NCBI GenBank assembly: GCA_017163975.1
Contig: JAFFSR010000019.1
Location: 231,001-295,000, forward strand
DNA length: 64,000 bases
Reading direction: 5' to 3'
Source: Anastatus disparis
Lineage: Eukaryota > Arthropoda > Insecta > Hymenoptera > Eupelmidae
Within the stretch, counting starts at the first letter, position 1; each line of letters starts with the position of its first letter. A program made the translations under genes and the position numbers. Below, one piece after another: positions 11,077-23,238 of this stretch. A model generated the notes under the pieces. The model did not search any database. It was given only the letters and a program-made list of their open reading frames with translations, and had not been told where the DNA came from.

Positions 11077-12595
11077 ACGTCTATTACGCTGGCACAGCCA
11101 CTAGACAACGCCACTACCTAACCAATGCCATATTTTGTTGCTAATTTGTTGCTAATTTGTTACGCGAAAATCAATTTTGTTGCTCTAGCCGTTCCCAAGA
11201 AACACGGGCCGTGCTAGCGTAAGTCTTACGCTAGCAAGGCCACTGCTGTAACTCTTATTCTAATTAAGATATTTTAACTATTCGAATGACATAATTTGTT
11301 GCTAATTTGTTGCTAAATCATGATATTTTCCAAAATTTGAAAACAATAGTATTTGACCCTAATACCGACATCAGGCCCAGTTGAATTTCAAGAAATCAGT
11401 TATTTTTCAGGGTATGACTAAAACTAAATAGTAATAATTTGTTGCTAATTTGTTGCTGATGATTCCACCTTGAAACAATTTTTTTGCTCCAGCCGTTCCC
11501 GAGGAACACGGGCCGTGCTAGCGTAAGTCTTACGCTAGCAAGGCCACTGCTGTAACTCTGGTTCTAATTGAGATATTTTGAAGATTCAAACGGCATAATT
11601 TGTTGCTAATTTGTTGCTGAAAGATGATGTTTTACAAAATTCGAAAACAATAGAATTTGACCCTAATACCGACATCAGGCCTAGTTGAATTTCAAGAAAT
11701 CAGTTATTTTTCAGGGTATGACTAAAACTAAAGAGTAATAATTTGTTGCTAATTTGTTGCTGAAAGATGATGTTTTCCAAAATTCGAAAACAATGGTATT
11801 TGACCTTAATACCGACATCAGGCCCAGTTGAATTTTAAGAAATCAGTTATTTTTCAGAGTATGACTAAAACTGATGAGTAATAATTTGTTGCTAATTTGT
11901 TGCTGATAATTCCACCTTGAAACAATTTCTTTGCTCCGGCCGTTCCTGAGAAACACGGATCGTGCTAGCGTAAGTCTTACGCTAGCAAGGACACTGCTGT
12001 AACTTTTGTTCTAATTAAGATATTTTAACTTTTCGAACGGCATAATTTGTTGCTGAAAGATGATATTTTCTAAAATTCGAATACAATAGTATTTGACCCT
12101 AATACCGACATCAGGCCCAGTTAAATTTCAAGAAATCAGTTATTTTTCAGGGTATGACTAAAACTAAAGAGTAATAATTTGTTGCTAATTTGTTGCTGAA
12201 AGATGATGTTTTCCAAAATTCGAAAACAATGGTATTTGACCTTAATACCGACATCAGGCCCAGTTGAATTTTAAGAAATCAGTTATTTTTCAGAGTATGA
12301 CTAAAACGGATGAGTGATAATTTGTTGCTAATTTGTTGCTGATAATTCCGCCTAGTGTAAGTCTTACGCTAGCAAGGACATTGCTGTAACTTTTGTTCTA
12401 ATCAAGATATTTTAACTTTTCGAACGGCATAATTTGTTGCTAATTTGTTGCTGAAAGATGATATTTCCTAAAATTAGAATACAATAGTATTTGATCCTAA
12501 TACCGACATCAGGCCCAGTTGAGTTTCAAGAAATCAGGTATTTTTCAGGGTATGACTAAAACTAATTAGTAATTTCAATTAATTACTAATTAGTA

Positions 12596-13214
12596 TTTCT
12601 GCCGCCCAGCATTTGCTGCATGATATAATACATCTCGGCAGCAACGAAATGAGAGTATAAAAATGATATATTACGTTAATAAAGCTTTTCAAATCTAACT
12701 TTTCATAAATTTTGGATTTCAAAAGTTTTTAGATACGTTCTTTTATGTTTAAAAGTCGAAAGATATAAATAACATATTAACGAATTTTTAGATGCATAGC
12801 ATTCATTGAATTATAATGTGTTTGACAGGTTATGACTAAATAAGTTCTATTGTAAAAACAAAAAAAAACATATTCAAATAAAATTTTTTTGTCCAAACCT
12901 TGGGCGAAATTTATATATAGATTTGTTTTAATTGTAACTATAGATTTTTACATTTTTATTATGTATTCTATTAGTACAAAATAATTATATTATATATATT
13001 TGATTTGAATTCATAATTGTAATTTAAATAGTAATGGATTTAAGTAAGAATTGCTAAGTTTATAATACGAGCTTACATCTCCACCAATGGTCATGGTTAG
13101 GTCAACTTCTGTTTCTTCGCGAGAGATTTTTTCTCTTGAAGCGTGGGAGGTGCGAACAGGAGGCGTATGAGTTATTTTAGCTATATAAATATATAAATAT
13201 ATATATATAAATGA

Positions 13215-13269
<55 letters not shown>

Positions 13270-14063
13270 GTATCAGGTATTCGGCGTTGTATGTGCAAAG
13301 CTAGTTAAACGGGTATTGAGGTTACATACATTTTAATTCGTAGCACAACTATATTCAGTTTGCTATACTTCACATTAAAAAATATAGATGATTCCATACC
13401 TCACATGGTGACGTGTGGAGTCATCTATACTTCACACTAAAAGGTAGTAATTAGCTCTGAAGCGATCGTCGAAGTCGTAAAATTGGTTAGTTCAATCGGC
13501 GTGTTTTGTTTTTTCTTTTCACATTTTGTCCTTTAAAAAATTGATTAATCATACAAAAAAATTAGTGCAAATGATGAAAAAAAATTAGTACAAATAACAA
13601 CAAAATTATCATTATAGTGAAAGTGAGACAGTGAAAAAAAAACATTAATTATAAAATGTGCGTGATATGCGTGGTAAGCTTGTCAAATTTGTGACACATT
13701 AATGACGGTTCCGCAGACGATCCGCGTCTACACTGTTACCATACGTTTATTCAAATTCAAATCAAAAGAAAGAAGGATAGCGAATTTGCACATTTATAAT
13801 TTGATAGTCCCTCATACCTGCTACAACGACATAGAATCATCTACGCCATTTGGGAGTAAGAAGGATTAATACGGGGCGAATCTGTTACTCGAACCGCAGT
13901 CAATCTCGGGCGCGCTTTGCGAGACCCTCTTTTTTCTAACTCTAACTCTTTCTCTTTCTCTTTCTCTTATAAATAAAAGAACTAGTGCATCTGCTATTCA
14001 TTCCTGCCGCTGCCAGCCTGTAGTACCCCTCTCGCTCGTGCAGCAAATACTGGGCGGCAGAAA
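12596..14063. mobile_element. TIR element nested in the foldback, TA target duplication
   Basis: The left end TTTCTGCCGCCCAGCATTTG matches the complement of the right end, which ends in CAAATACTGGGCGGCAGAAA. TA is present on both sides (12594-12595, 14064-14065). Inside are an AT microsatellite (13187-13265), a short imperfect hairpin near 13385-13430 and non-coding sequence. The open frame on the minus strand near 13011-13298 is mostly the AT tract read as Tyr-Ile repeats. A TA duplication suggests a Tc1/mariner-type non-autonomous element; this is inference. Confidence 0.65.
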
Positions 14064-14146
14064 TAAACTAAACTTGATTCAAATACTATTGTTTTCGAAT
14101 TTCGGAAAATGTTATCTTTCATCAACAAATTATGCCGTTTGAATCG

Positions 14147-15205
14147 TTAATGGTACATTACGATCCACGTGCTCTAAGTGGTCCTTTTTAACACGGCGCG
14201 CAGTTAGCACCCGAGCGCAGCGAGGGTGCTAAGCACGTCATGTGAGAGGACCACTTCGAGCATACAAATCGTATATTATTTTATAGCACGTGTGAGATAA
14301 ATCCACCACACGTAATCTATACTATAGAAAATAAATTTCAACGAAATCTATACGCTCCACGAATGATAATTCGTAAATAAAAACGAACGCTATATATCAA
14401 CAAAACTATGCACTCTACGAACGATAATTCGAAAAAAATGAAAATTATATACATTATCAAAACCAAACCCTTCACAAACAAATAAGAAAAGTAAAAACGA
14501 TTTCAAAAGCATTTTTAGAGTGTGAAATTATATTGATAATTATTAATATCACTGATATTTTATTAATAATTAAATACAATATGCTAACAAAATCTTGCCG
14601 ATTATTCAGATTCATGTATACATAAGTCAGACAAAGCGAAACATTTAGTTCATTTTTCATATATGCATCTCTCTCTTTCTCATCGTTAGGCTGTATACAC
14701 TGTACACGCATGCGCGCTCACAGAGGTTTTATATATTTCGACAACTCACGGCACAATAAGAATTTATGAACTATAGTTTTCGTTTTCTTGATGCTTTTAA
14801 TTCTTTATTGAGGTATTTATATTTTTTGGTTAATTGTCTACGTGTTATTATAGGTGAAAAGATATTTCTACGTATTAATAAACGTACAAAGAGTGATTGT
14901 GACGCGTGATTTCGATATGATTACTTTTTCGAACAGTATAATAAAGTGTGAAATATATTACAGTAGTACTTTTTTACACAGTTCAAAAAAGTTGTACTTA
15001 GCTCCCGCTAAATGGTGTAGAAAACGCGGATTTAGCTCACGCAGTGCTATAATAGTACATTATTAACCTGGGGTGGAAAGGCTGGGTTTACGTAACGAGT
15101 TTCGTAAAACAGCCTTTACACCAGAGGTTAATAATGATTTTTTTCGCATGAGAGCCGAAAATGAGAAAAGAAATGCGATTTTGAGGTTAGAATACGGAAA
15201 AATAT
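14147..15205. other. Insert of unknown type inside the right foldback arm, with two hairpins
   Basis: The arm module reads up to GAATCGTTAA at about 14146 and resumes with ATATCTTAATTAG at about 15205, so this stretch is a separate insertion. It holds an imperfect palindrome at 14160-14275 (GTGCTCTAAGTGGTCC against GGACCACTTCGAGCAT, around a GAGCGCAGCGAGGG core) and a clean hairpin at 15059-15136 (arms around AACCTGGGGTGGAAAGGCTG). No credible gene is seen. Confidence 0.5.
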
Positions 15206-16730
15206 CTTAATTAGAACCAGAGTTACAGCAGTGGCCTTGCTAGCGTAAGACTTACGCTAGCACGGCCCGTGTTTCTCGGCTGGAGCAAAAAAATTGTTGC
15301 AAGGTGGAATCATCAGCAACAAATCAGCAACAAATTATTACTCATCAGTTTTAGTCATACTCTGAAAAATGCTTGATTTCTCCAAATTCAACTGCGCCTG
15401 ATGTCGGTATTAGGGTCAAATACTATTGTTCTCGAATTTTGGGAAACATCATCTTTCAGCAACAAATCAGCAACAAATTATTACTCATTAGTTTAAGTCA
15501 TACCCTGAAAGATAACTGATTTCTTGAAATTCAACTGGGCCTGATGTCGGTATTAGGGTCAAATACTATTGTTCTCGAATTTTGGAAAACCTCATCTTTT
15601 AGCAACAAATTAGCAACAAATTATGCCGTTCGAATAGTTAAAATATCTAAATTAGAACAAGAGTTACAGCAGTAGCCTTGCTAGCGTGAGACTTACGCTA
15701 GCAGGGCCCGTGTTTCTCGGGAACGGCTGGAGCAAAAAAAATGTTTCAAGGTGGAATTATCAGCAACAAATTATTACTCATCAGTTTTAGTCATACTCTG
15801 TAAAATAACTGATTTCTTAAAATTCAACTGGGCCTAAAGTCGGTATTAGGGTCAAATACTATTGTTTTCGAATTTTGGAAAACATCATCTTTCAGCAACA
15901 AATTAGCAACAAATTATTACTCTTTAGTTTTAGTCATACCCTGAAAAATAACTGATTTCTTGAAATTCAACTGGGCCTGATGTCGGTATTGGGGTCAAAT
16001 ACTATTGTTTTCGAATTTTGGAAAACATCATCTTTCAGCAACAAATTAGCAACAAATTATGCCGTTTGAATAGTTAAAATATCTAAATTAGAACAAGAGT
16101 TACAGCAGTAGCCTTGCTAGCGTAAGACTTACGCTAGCAGGGCCCGTGTTTCTCGGGAACGGCTGGAGCAAAGAAATTGTTTCAAGGTAGAATCATCAGC
16201 AACAAATTAGAAACAAATTATTACTCATAAGTTTTAGTCATACTCTGAAAAATAACTGATTTCTTAAAATTCAACTGGGCCTGATGTTGGTATTAGGGTC
16301 AAATACTATTGTTCTCGAATTTTGGAAAACATCATCTTTAAGCAACAAATTAGCAACAAATTATTACTCTTTAGTTTTAGTCATACCCTAAAAAATAACT
16401 GATTTCTTGAAAATCAACTGGGCCTGATGTCGGAATTAGGGTCAAATTCTATTGTTTTTGAATTTTGGAAAATATCATCTTTCAGCAACAAATTAGCAAC
16501 AAATTCTGCCGTTCGAATAGTTAAAATATCGTAATTAGAATAAGAGTTACAGCAGTGGCCTTGCTAGCGTGAGACTTACGCTAGCACAGCCCATGTTTCT
16601 CGGGAACGGCTAGAGCAACAAAATTGATTTTTGCGTAACAAATTAGCAACAAATTAGCAACAAAATATGGTAATGGTTAGGTAGTGGCGTTGTCTAGTGG
16701 CTGTGCCAGCGTAATAGACGTAATGAAATT

Positions 16731-17030
16731 GCATAACACACGCTTTAAAGAAAAAAGTCCCACCTTCTTATAAGCGAAATAATGGTAACCCGAGTTTTAA
16801 TTATGTACATGCTAAATATCTTATATGAAATTTTTAATAAATTGTTAATAATTATTAAAGATTATTAAGAATATTGAATTTCGTACTTACAACTCAGTGG
16901 TTCCCACAAAACTGATGTATTTCTTGCTACGTTGGAGGTTTAAATATCAAATTATTTTTACAGGTCTCGACAAGTTAAATATTATATTTTTACGCGCATG
17001 CTCACCCTAAAATTTATGATTTATTTTCGG
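16731..17030. other. Upstream region of the Polinton polymerase gene
   Basis: This is AT-rich sequence between the foldback duplication and the first TATA box. No ORF or repeat was recognised. Confidence 0.5.
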
Positions 17031-17038
17031 TATAAATA
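17031..17038 (+). promoter_or_regulatory. TATA box upstream of polymerase B
   Basis: TATAAATA lies about 68 bp before the first ATG (17106). A TCATTCTGAG initiator-like sequence follows about 30 bp downstream, the usual arthropod core-promoter spacing. Confidence 0.6.
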
Positions 17039-17105
17039 GACAACGATTTACGGTTCTAATATCATTCTGAGTTTAAACATTGAAACAAGAATAACAAAAA
17101 AGAGA

Positions 17106-20100
17106 ATGAATAAAAAAGACTTATATAATATCAGATGGAATAAAATAAGACATCATACAGCACAAGATCAGAAAGTGCAAGCATTGAAACTTGTAAGAGC
17201 TGCGAGAGTTACGATACCCGAGACGGGCTGTGGTATAGAGGAGATTGAATTATTTCAAGAATATTATGCACTCTTTGGATTCGCAATCGTTGTTTATTTA
17301 TTTCAAAATTTTGCTCGTGGATATAGACCGCTTTAAGATGGCACACGTTTCGTACACGACGTTGGTAATGTCGTTAGACATACTCTAAATATCATGTATT
17401 ATGAAAATTCCAGACATTACCAGCCAATTTTAAATTTACTCGCAGCGGCTGGGAGTCGAGGCTACTGTATACCTTGCAATAAAAAATTTAGTCATACGAA
17501 AAATCATAAATATGAACAAAAATGCTATAAATGTTTACAGAAGCCTTCTTGTGATATAAATCAGGAAAAAATAAAATGCTTTCAATGTAGCAGAGATTTC
17601 TACGGCACCGTTTGTTTTGAAAATCATGAAAATTCAAAATCTTTCGATAGTTCTCGGTCGGTATGCGAGAGTATAAAAATTTGTCGTGTATGTAGCAAAA
17701 CAGTGCGCATCAACGATAAAGAACCACATGATTGTAATACGATATTTTGTAAAATATGTTATAGTAAAAGACCAATAGAACATCTTTGTTACATGCAACC
17801 TATTGTCGATAAAAAAGGATTCATGATGAATAAAAAAACAATTCTTTATTTATTTTATGATTTTGAGACTCAGCAATCAGAGAGCATTTTAGGCTGTGAG
17901 GCTGAAAAAGTAAGGCTGCATGTACCAAATTTATGTGTTGTTCAGCAACTGTGTAGTTACTGTTTAAACGATGAAAATGTATCAAATTCTTGCGAAGTAT
18001 GTGGGATGCGCGAGTATGTGTTTGAAATTGACCCCGTAAAACAGCTAGTCGATATGGCCTTGGCACCAAGAAAAAATTTCGAACAAATCGTTTGTATAGC
18101 ACACAATGCGCAGGGTTTTGATGCACAATTTATTCTTAAACATTTAACAGAACGTAAAGATCTCAGAAATAAGCCAAATGTAATTTTAAACGGGTCAAAA
18201 ATAATGATAATGGAAATTTTATCGGTTAAATTCATAGATAGTTTGAATTATCTACATATGGGTTTAGCTGCACTACCAAAAGCTTACGGTCTTGTTAATA
18301 TCGACAAAGGTACGTTCCCTCATCTTTTTAATACACCGGAAAATCAGAATTACGTGGGAGAAATGCCACCAATATGCACTTTTTCGCCAGATTCGATGAA
18401 GATCGAAGAGCGACACGAATTTATGCAGTGGTATAACGAAAAAAAAGCTGAAAATTATATATCTAATTTTAGAAATGAAATTATAAAATACTATAAGCAA
18501 GATGTAAAAATTTTACGTTTAGCATGTCTGGCTTTTCGCAAGACCTTCATCGAATGTGGTAATACAGATCCATTTGTAGAGTGCGCCACCATCGCATCTT
18601 CTTGCATGCGTGTGTATGGAAAAAAATTTTTACAAAAAGATACAATAGGTATTATACCTCAAGGTGGTTATAGACAAGCAAATAAACAGTCTATGAAGGC
18701 AATGCGATGGTTGTGCTGGATGGAAAATGTGCTGAATCGACTAATTCAGTATACCGTTCGTACACGAGAAAAGAGGCTTCCCGGAGGCCCTCTAGTGGAC
18801 GGATATTGCGTACTTGGAAATGGGAAGAAAATCGTTTTACAATTTCACGGGTGTTATTGGCATGGTTGAGTCTGGTGTTACACAATAAACCGAGACTCGA
18901 AGCTCGTAAACAGTGAAAATATGGACGAACGTTTCGAGAGAACCACGCGGATATCGAAAAAAATACGAGCCCATGGTTATGAACTTATCGAAAAGCGGGA
19001 GTGTGATTTCGATCGAGAGTACTCGGAAAACGAGAATATGAGGTCGTACATTGAAGATAAGACACGAAAATGGCACGTGCCGTTAAATCCTCGAGAAGCA
19101 TTTTTTGGCGGGCGAACGGGCAATACAGTCAAAATTTACGATGCAAAAGAGGGTGAGAAAATAAAATACGTAGACGTGTGTTCATTATATCCACATATCT
19201 GTAAATGCGGTCGATATCTCATTGGTCACCCAACTCTCTACGTGGACGAGCATGAGTATCGCTCTCTGGTGGGTCAAACGAATGACATAAGTCACGTTGA
19301 AGGTCTTATTAAATGTGAAGTATTGCCACCGCGAAATTTATATCATGCTGTACTCCCCGTAAAAATGCATAGTAAGCTTTTGTTTCCACTGTGTCGAACA
19401 TGTGCTGAATTAATGTATACCGCAGTTTGTGATCATGAAAATCCTGATGATAGTGTTTTTATCGGTACGTGGGTTGCTGACGAGTTGAAAAAAGCTGTTC
19501 AGATGGGCTATATCATCCGAAAAATATTTGAAATATGGTCTTATAAAATTACTCAGTGCAACAAAGCCACGGGTGAGGGTGGTCTATTTCCAACTTATAT
19601 CGATAAATTTTTCACTGAGAAAACGTACGCGTCGGGTTACCGTTCGAAATGTGCTGACGGTGACGAAAACGCGATTGCTCGATATATTGAGGAATTTGTG
19701 CAACAAGAGGGCATAAAATTAGATAGAAATCGAATAAAATATAACGCTGGTCTGAGATCTGTAGCAAAACTCTGCTTAAACTCATTGTGGGGTAAATTTG
19801 GTCAACGAGAAAATATGCCAAAGACCGAAATGGTGGATGATCCACAGAGGTTGTTTAAATTACTCTGTAGTGCTGAGAGCGAGGTCGACTTAATTTTACC
19901 GATCGACGATTCGACAATTTACGTATGCTGGCACAACACAAAAGCGGCTGTCGAGCCATCGGCATTATGTAACGTTGTCGTAGCCGCTTATACCACAGCC
20001 TTGGCACGTTCAAAACTCTACAAAGAATTGCAACCGTTGGGTAAACGTGTATTGTATTACGATACTGACTCTATTGTGTATGTAAGTCGCGTGGGTGAGT

Positions 20101-20489
20101 GCGATGCGAAAACAGGGCCGTTCTTGGGTGACTTGGCCGACGAATTGGCCTGTTATGGTCTTGGCACAAGCATCACATCATTCGTCTCTGGTGGACCCAA
20201 ATTTTACGGATTTAAATATTTGACACCAGATGGCGTTGAAGGATGTGTTCGCAAAATCAAGGGTATAAGACTTAATTCGTCGGTGAGTCAGAAAATAAAC
20301 TTTAATTCCATACGAAATCTTATTACTGGTGAAATACCGCCACTTTTCGCAAACTATGACGCTATTAGACGCACACGGTTTCACGATGTTATAACACGAC
20401 CTGAATGTAAAATATGCGAGCCCGTGTACTCAAAGAGACGATTTGTAAATAACGAGATTAGCTATCCATACGGTTATGAATCTAATTAA
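17106..20489 (+). pseudogene. Polinton protein-primed DNA polymerase B with two in-frame stops
   Basis: One continuous frame runs from the ATG at 17106 to 20489 (1127 codons), broken by TAA at 17334 and TGA at 18867. The N-terminal part has several CxxC pairs (about 17460-17800). The 3'-5' exonuclease motifs are YDFETQ (Exo I, from about 17856), HNAQGFD (Exo II, from 18102) and YYKQD (Exo III, from about 18489). The polymerase has FFGGRTGN (from 19101), DVCSLYPHI (motif A, from about 19173), NSLWGKFG (motif B, near 19780) and YYDTDSIVY (motif C, near 20057). The TGA falls just after WHG, where the family normally has cysteine in a conserved WHGC motif. In the family this enzyme replicates the element from a terminal protein. 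Motifs being intact around only two stops suggests modest age. Ends just before a 0.9-kb spacer. Confidence 0.9.
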
Positions 20490-21402
20490 ATAATAAATAA
20501 ATGTTGATATATTATTACCGAAGTAAAAATATTATGTACATATATATATATAGGTTATAGAATTAAGACAAAAATTTATTTTGTAATAAATTTCATAATT
20601 TATTGAAATTAAAATTAATATAACAAAATAATAAATTTATTTTCTGTTAATTAAGTAGTCGTCAATTTTTTCCATGATTATAGGTTCCAGAATAATTTTC
20701 ATTCTTTCCACTCTCATTTAAAATCTCTCTCTGTCACGAGCCGCTTGCTCCAACTCTCCACGTCGTGCTGCACGACTCGCATAATCCCACACGCGTATCA
20801 CGTGAATACCCGGTTTACCTTTCTTAAAATGCACCTTTTTTGTTTGATTCATTATTATTATTTTTTCTGCAAGATACGGATAATCACCACTCTTCCTTAC
20901 GACAAGTCTCTATAAAATTTTATCAAAATTTAAGAATTTGAGTCTTTAATGAATTTTTTGTTAAAATTTGATTACCTTTGCTCAAATTTGTTGACTATAA
21001 CTTATTTATTTTCATGATATCAAAACTTGTACAGCACTAACCTATAAATGCAGCTGCTTTTACTTTTATACTGGAAATGTGGGGGTGACGAGCAGAGTGT
21101 GGTGGTGGTAGTGGTGGTGGTGGGAGGTACAAGTAGTGATGGTGTCGAGCGCTTTTGAGTGAATAACAGGTTAATACTTGTTAAGCTTTTCCAGCCATAT
21201 AGCTAAAGAGCGGAATAATGCTAGCGTCAGCCAGCTATATGGCCAATCAGCTAAACGATTGGCTAGCGCCAGCACGATACTGCTCGCACACGCGCGCGCC
21301 ACCGCCGCCCCCACTCTTGCTCATCACTACTAATGATCGTATATGTAAAGTGGTTCGAGGATGTGATAAGGTTAGTAGTAGAAGTTTAGCAGCAGCGGTA
21401 AC
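20490..21402. other. Spacer between polymerase and ATPase, with a small minus-strand ORF
   Basis: It contains an AT-rich stretch, a (GGT)n-like purine tract near 21090-21130 and a short GCTAGCG-type hairpin near 21220-21290. On the minus strand, 20852 down to 20718 encodes 44 residues, basic and charged (start MNQTKKVHFKKG), ending QAARDRERF. I do not recognise it. It could be a small Polinton gene of opposite orientation or chance. Confidence 0.35.
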
Positions 21403-22082
21403 ATGGACGTTTGCAGGTGGATGCATCCGTAGACTTTGATGATTTGTGGACCCAGCTCGTGTGGTAAAACAGTATTTGTGAAGAATTTTTTGCATCACAT
21501 TGATCGCATAAGTGATACAAAATTCGAGCATATACTCTTGTATTATACCGAGTGGCAGGCAATTTACAAGGAGTTGGGTGAGGGAATCGAATTTTACGAG
21601 GGTTTACCAAAGAGCGAAGATTATGCCAATGATCCACGTGCAAGACTCTTGATTCTCGACGATCTGATGAGAGAATCGCCCAACAGAGCTGTAGTCAATC
21701 TCTTTACCAAAGACAGTCATCACAATAACTTGAGCGTCATCTTTATTTCGCAAAATCTCTTTCATCAAGGTCAGCGAGAAATCTCTCTAAACTCTAATTA
21801 CATCATGGTATTTAAAAAACCGCGCGATCGAGCGCAAATAAATCATCTTGTGCGTCAAGTTTGCCCCGAGGAGCCTCGTTTTTTGCAAGAGGCATATCTC
21901 GATGCCACGGCAGAGCCACACGGCTATTTTTGTTCATAGATTTGAAGCAGAGTACGCCTGAAAATGAGAGATTTCATACTTGTATATTTTCGTTTGACAA
22001 ACATCAGTACGTTTATGTGCCTCGTTGCACACCTATAAAAACTGGTGCTCGCTCAAATAATGTACCAGTCGTGCGATTGTAA
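21403..22082 (+). pseudogene. Polinton packaging ATPase (FtsK/HerA-type), broken
   Basis: Walker A is GPSSCGKT (21448-21471) and Walker B is LLILDDLM (21646-21669). The sensor-like ISQNLFHQG follows near 21745. The frame starts at ATG 21403; an in-frame TAG at 21430 falls within the conserved HP-T segment before Walker A. A second break is a change of frame within a run of T near 21925-21935, after which the C-terminus continues to 22082. Known role: powering genome packaging into the capsid in this virus lineage. The stop overlaps the next ATG (TAATG at 22080-22084), a compact layout that supports the gene order. Both defects argue for a non-functional product. Confidence 0.85.
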
Positions 22083-22411
22083 TGGAGCTGGTAAGACGTA
22101 GTCGTAGCAGCAGACCAATTCCAGAAGAGTACTGGACTCAGCTACATTTCTTGTGTGAAAGCGAACTCTATAAAGTTAAGGCTATAGTACGCAAAGCAAA
22201 TTCTAAACTTAAAACGTACATTTGCAAGTGTGCTTTAAACATTTTACGTGGAAATATTCCACTCAGCAAGTATTATAAGAGACAATTGCGAAAATTCGCA
22301 CCTCTGTTGCGGAAACTCGCTAAACTGGGTAGTTTGGAGGTAAAAAGGAAATTGATGATGAAATCAGCATATTTACTGCGGCTGATTGTGAAACCTGTCT
22401 TATCAGCATAG
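22082..22411 (+). CDS. Small basic conserved Polinton protein
   Basis: It has 109 residues, rich in Lys and Arg. The C-terminal third has the alternating pattern RKFAPLLRKLAKLGSLEVKR followed by a hydrophobic end. I recognise this as a short ORF regularly found next to the ATPase in animal Polintons; function is not established. Basic charge and position in the virion gene block suggest a core or DNA-associated protein, as inference. It overlaps the ATPase stop by one base. It may be slightly truncated at its C-terminus, since relatives (from memory) run on into a longer hydrophobic tail. Confidence 0.65.
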   Translation: MELVRRSRSSRPIPEEYWTQLHFLCESELYKVKAIVRKANSKLKTYICKCALNILRGNIPLSKYYKRQLRKFAPLLRKLAKLGSLEVKRKLMMKSAYLLRLIVKPVLSA

Positions 22412-22425
22412 AGTATGCAAGAAAA

Positions 22426-23238
22426 ATGATTTTAGTACCGCAAGAGTGCTAAGAGCAACAGCATCAGCAGCAACAGCATGACGTAGCAACTACCAATCAT
22501 ACAACACCAGCATCCAGTGTTCAGACACCTGGTACAGCCACGACACGCCTCGACGAGGAAATGAGTGGAATTTTACATTCTGCGGGTGATGAGCGCCAAA
22601 AATCTTTGCAATATCAGCAAATCTTGCAGCGTTACTTGCATCTAAGAGAGGAGGAGAAGGATGAGAGTGGGGGTATAATACGTCCACACGAGACAACATT
22701 ATTAGAAACAGGAACGAGAATGGATAGAGGCAATAATGACGAAATCGACGACAAACAGATTGTCGAGTCGGTACCGCAGAAATTTCGAAGCAATGCTAGA
22801 CATCTCATTAGATACTTGCGACAAGCTGGTAATATTGAATGGGATAGTCGTGGTATAATCAAACTAGATGGCGCTGTTGTCGAGAGTACTAATATTGTCG
22901 ATTTGGTGAACGAGGCTATGAGAAGTAGGAAAAGATCACCACCACGCGGATACAAACAGTTTGCACGCGTCTTGCGACAAGTTAGTATACCTCGAGAATT
23001 CATTGGTAACGATCAACTGTGGCGTAAGATAGCATCTCATAGCGCTGACTCATCGCCATCATCGTCGTCAGAAAACGAAGGTTATTATACATCAACAGCT
23101 ACTAGTCAGACGAGCGTAAAGGAGAAAGAAGTTAAGAGTGCGAAAAAGCGTAAAAAAGTTGGTAGCGAGTTGGCAGCTACGCCATCAACCTCTGCAAAAA
23201 AGAGTCGTCTCGAACAGCTAAAATGGAACCGTATGTGA
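22426..23238 (+). pseudogene. Conserved Polinton protein of unknown function (one early in-frame stop)
   Basis: The frame starts at ATG 22426 with an MILVPQE-type start, hits TAA at 22450 and stays open from there to 23238; the longest uninterrupted piece starts at Met 22561 (225 residues). It has a Gln-rich linker, then a helical LQRYLHL segment, and a C-terminal domain with NIEWDSRGIIKLDG and NIVDLVNEAMRSRK, a pattern I recall from many animal Polintons between the ATPase and integrase. The tail is basic and Ser/Lys-rich. The function is unknown; a virion or core role is inference. The end overlaps the phospholipase ATG by 16 bp. Confidence 0.65.

Larger units (their letters stand above)
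11077..16721. mobile_element. Foldback (FB/MULE-like) element with repeat-array arms
   Basis: The ends are ACGTCTATTACGCTGG and its complement, with a perfect 9-bp duplication outside. The left arm (11077 to about 12590) and right arm (about 15205-16721) are arrays of a roughly 150-450 bp degenerate module. Each module has AATTTGTTGCTAATTTGTTG, a block reading GACCCTAATACCGACATCAG, and in longer modules the palindrome TGCTAGCGTAAG-T-CTTACGCTAGCA followed by CACTGCTGTAACT. The palindrome is seen near 11212, 11517, 11967, 12350, 15240, 15680, 16115 and 16565. Long arms of internal repeats with 9-bp duplications match Drosophila FB elements, which are related to Mutator-like transposons; this is known for that family and inferred here. 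No transposase ORF was found between the arms. Confidence 0.8.

Noticed and set aside
13011..13298. Minus-strand 95-codon ORF
   Set aside because: Most of it is an AT microsatellite translated as Tyr-Ile repeats.
17821..18235. Minus-strand ORFs opposite the polymerase gene
   Set aside because: Shadow frames of a gene with strong motifs on the plus strand.
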